Shown: piece by piece, positions 63,280 to 64,000 of the stretch
Numbering within the stretch: the first letter of the stretch is position 1
Layout: the number at the start of each line of letters is the position of its first letter
Assembly (NCBI RefSeq): GCF_002007205.1
Contig: NZ_LAZS01000012.1
Location: 868,001 to 932,000, forward strand
Length of the DNA stretch: 64,000 nucleotides
Reading direction: 5' to 3'
Source: Ensifer adhaerens
Lineage (GTDB): Bacteria > Pseudomonadota > Alphaproteobacteria > Rhizobiales > Rhizobiaceae
Position numbers and translations under genes: made by a program
Notes under the pieces: model-generated
What the model was told of the DNA's origin: nothing
Database searches by the model: none
The model's input: only the letters and a program-made list of their open reading frames with translations

Positions 63280-64000
63280 GCTCCCTCGTCGCCATTCGTG
63301 AACCCTTTCGCCTCACTATCCTGCTTCTTGGCGCTGTCGCAGGCGCCCTGACACTCCGCGATGCACTCGGCATGCTCCCGGCGGAAGACTGGTTTGCACT
63401 TCTGTGGAAGGAGCCAGTTACGCCGACTGAATTGCTGGCCCGGTTTGCCTTTGCACCGCAAATCGCCATGGCCCTTCTTTCCGGGGCAGCACTGGCACTG
63501 TGCGGCGTCCTCTTGCAGCAGGCGATGCGCAATCCCCTTGCCGAGCCGACGACGCTTGGCACCTCCGCCGGCTCTGCGCTGGCGCTGACGGCTGCGACGA
63601 TCTTTGCCCCCTCCTGGCTCGAGCACGGCCGCGAGCTGATCGCGCTCGGTGGAGGGGCCCTAGCTACTGCGGCCGTCATGCTCATCGCGGCGCGGGGGCG
63701 ATATTCGGCTTCAGCCATAATACTCGGTGGCGTCGTGGTCGCCATGACGGCCGGCGCTGCGACGGGAATGCTGCTTGCTTTGTTCACCGACTATCTGGCC
63801 GAAATCTTCGTCTGGCAAAGCGGATCACTTGTTCAAAACGGCGACAGCGTTGCGCTCGCCCTTGCCGCCCGCCTTGCCGTCACCACGCTCCTCATCCTCG
63901 TCTTCCTTCGACCGCTCGGGCTTCTCTCACTCCCTGATTCATCAATGGCGTCCCTTGGCGTCCGACCCTGGCTGGTGCGGCTGATGACCGTCCTCCTGGG
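63276..64000 (+). CDS. fhuB: iron-hydroxamate permease FhuB (partial, runs off the window)
   Basis: The first 241 codons of a FecCD-family permease. It has several membrane helices, LLSGAALALCGVLLQQAMRNPLAEPTTLGTSAGSALALT (the family's most conserved segment) and the motif FVWQSGSLVQ. FhuB proteins are double-length (about 650 residues), so most of the gene lies beyond the right edge. ATG 63276 overlaps the fhuD stop as ATGA. Confidence 0.9.
   Translation, partial: MSSLVAIREPFRLTILLLGAVAGALTLRDALGMLPAEDWFALLWKEPVTPTELLARFAFAPQIAMALLSGAALALCGVLLQQAMRNPLAEPTTLGTSAGSALALTAATIFAPSWLEHGRELIALGGGALATAAVMLIAARGRYSASAIILGGVVVAMTAGAATGMLLALFTDYLAEIFVWQSGSLVQNGDSVALALAARLAVTTLLILVFLRPLGLLSLPDSSMASLGVRPWLVRLMTVLL

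Noticed and set aside
1-64000. CRISPR arrays, tRNA or rRNA genes, transposases, integrases, phage modules
   Set aside because: I looked for repeated spacers, cloverleaf-like stretches and typical recombinase motifs and found none. The holin-family gene is an envelope protein, not part of a prophage.

Overview
The window looks like an accessory or chromid-type segment of a Rhizobiaceae genome, probably Sinorhizobium/Ensifer or a close relative. Grounds for this are the high G+C, several families common in rhizobia (DUF982, DUF6894, DUF3618, BacA/SbmA-like ABC exporter, paired Ku genes with a PE-ligase-polymerase LigD, large KatC/KatE-type catalase), EcfG/RpoE2-type stress promoters and a TGA-N9-TCA iron box of the kind bound by RirA. 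No rRNA, tRNA, transposase, phage core or CRISPR array was seen.

Layout. (1) 0.1-8.3 kb, minus strand: a small periplasmic protein, a PAS protein, then a tight operon for an aa3-type terminal oxidase (coxB, fused coxA-coxC, small membrane protein, CtaG-like protein), a triheme cytochrome c and a PQQ-type sugar dehydrogenase. (2) 8.3-13.1 kb: small envelope and stress proteins (DUF3618, holin-like, PepSY-like, YflT-like) and the remains of an ECF sigma gene. (3) 13.1-20.8 kb: a non-homologous end-joining (NHEJ) locus with two ku genes converging on an SDR-ligD-HARP-like-GXWXG operon, plus a Nudix gene. (4) 20.9-32.6 kb: an unknown membrane protein/ClpP-like protease pair, YihY, a second PQQ dehydrogenase, a DUF892 ferritin-like protein, a BacA-like exporter, DUF982 and a large catalase. 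(5) 32.8-36.8 kb: a single-domain response regulator and an isoquinoline-oxidoreductase-like molybdoenzyme with its own cytochrome. (6) 37-46.2 kb: small stress proteins, a class III cyclase with tandem C-terminal repeats, DUF899, CsbD, an orphan CysA, and several decaying genes including a VapBC-like toxin-antitoxin remnant. (7) 46.4-54.7 kb: a cyclase-TPR protein, two probable small RNAs, small unknown genes, a frameshifted solute-binding protein, an epimerase-like SDR and a DUF3313 lipoprotein. (8) 54.8-64 kb: an OmpR-type two-component system and an iron-hydroxamate uptake and cell-surface-signalling cluster (fhuC, fecI, fecR, TonB receptor, fhuD, fhuB running off the right edge).

The unifying signal is regulatory. 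Twenty sites of the form GGAAC-N16/17-(A/C/G)GTT, the alphaproteobacterial general-stress (EcfG/RpoE2) promoter, lie upstream of and pointing at annotated starts, or at a candidate small RNA. They precede the cox operon, ku operon, ligD operon, Nudix, catalase, DUF982, DUF899, YidB-like, a cyclase, the iorAB-like operon and many tiny unknown proteins. The window therefore reads as a general-stress regulon island covering DNA repair, peroxide defence, envelope proteins and an alternative sugar-to-oxygen respiratory chain. The right-hand 10 kb is a separate iron-regulated block. All calls come from reading the sequence by eye; no database search was run.
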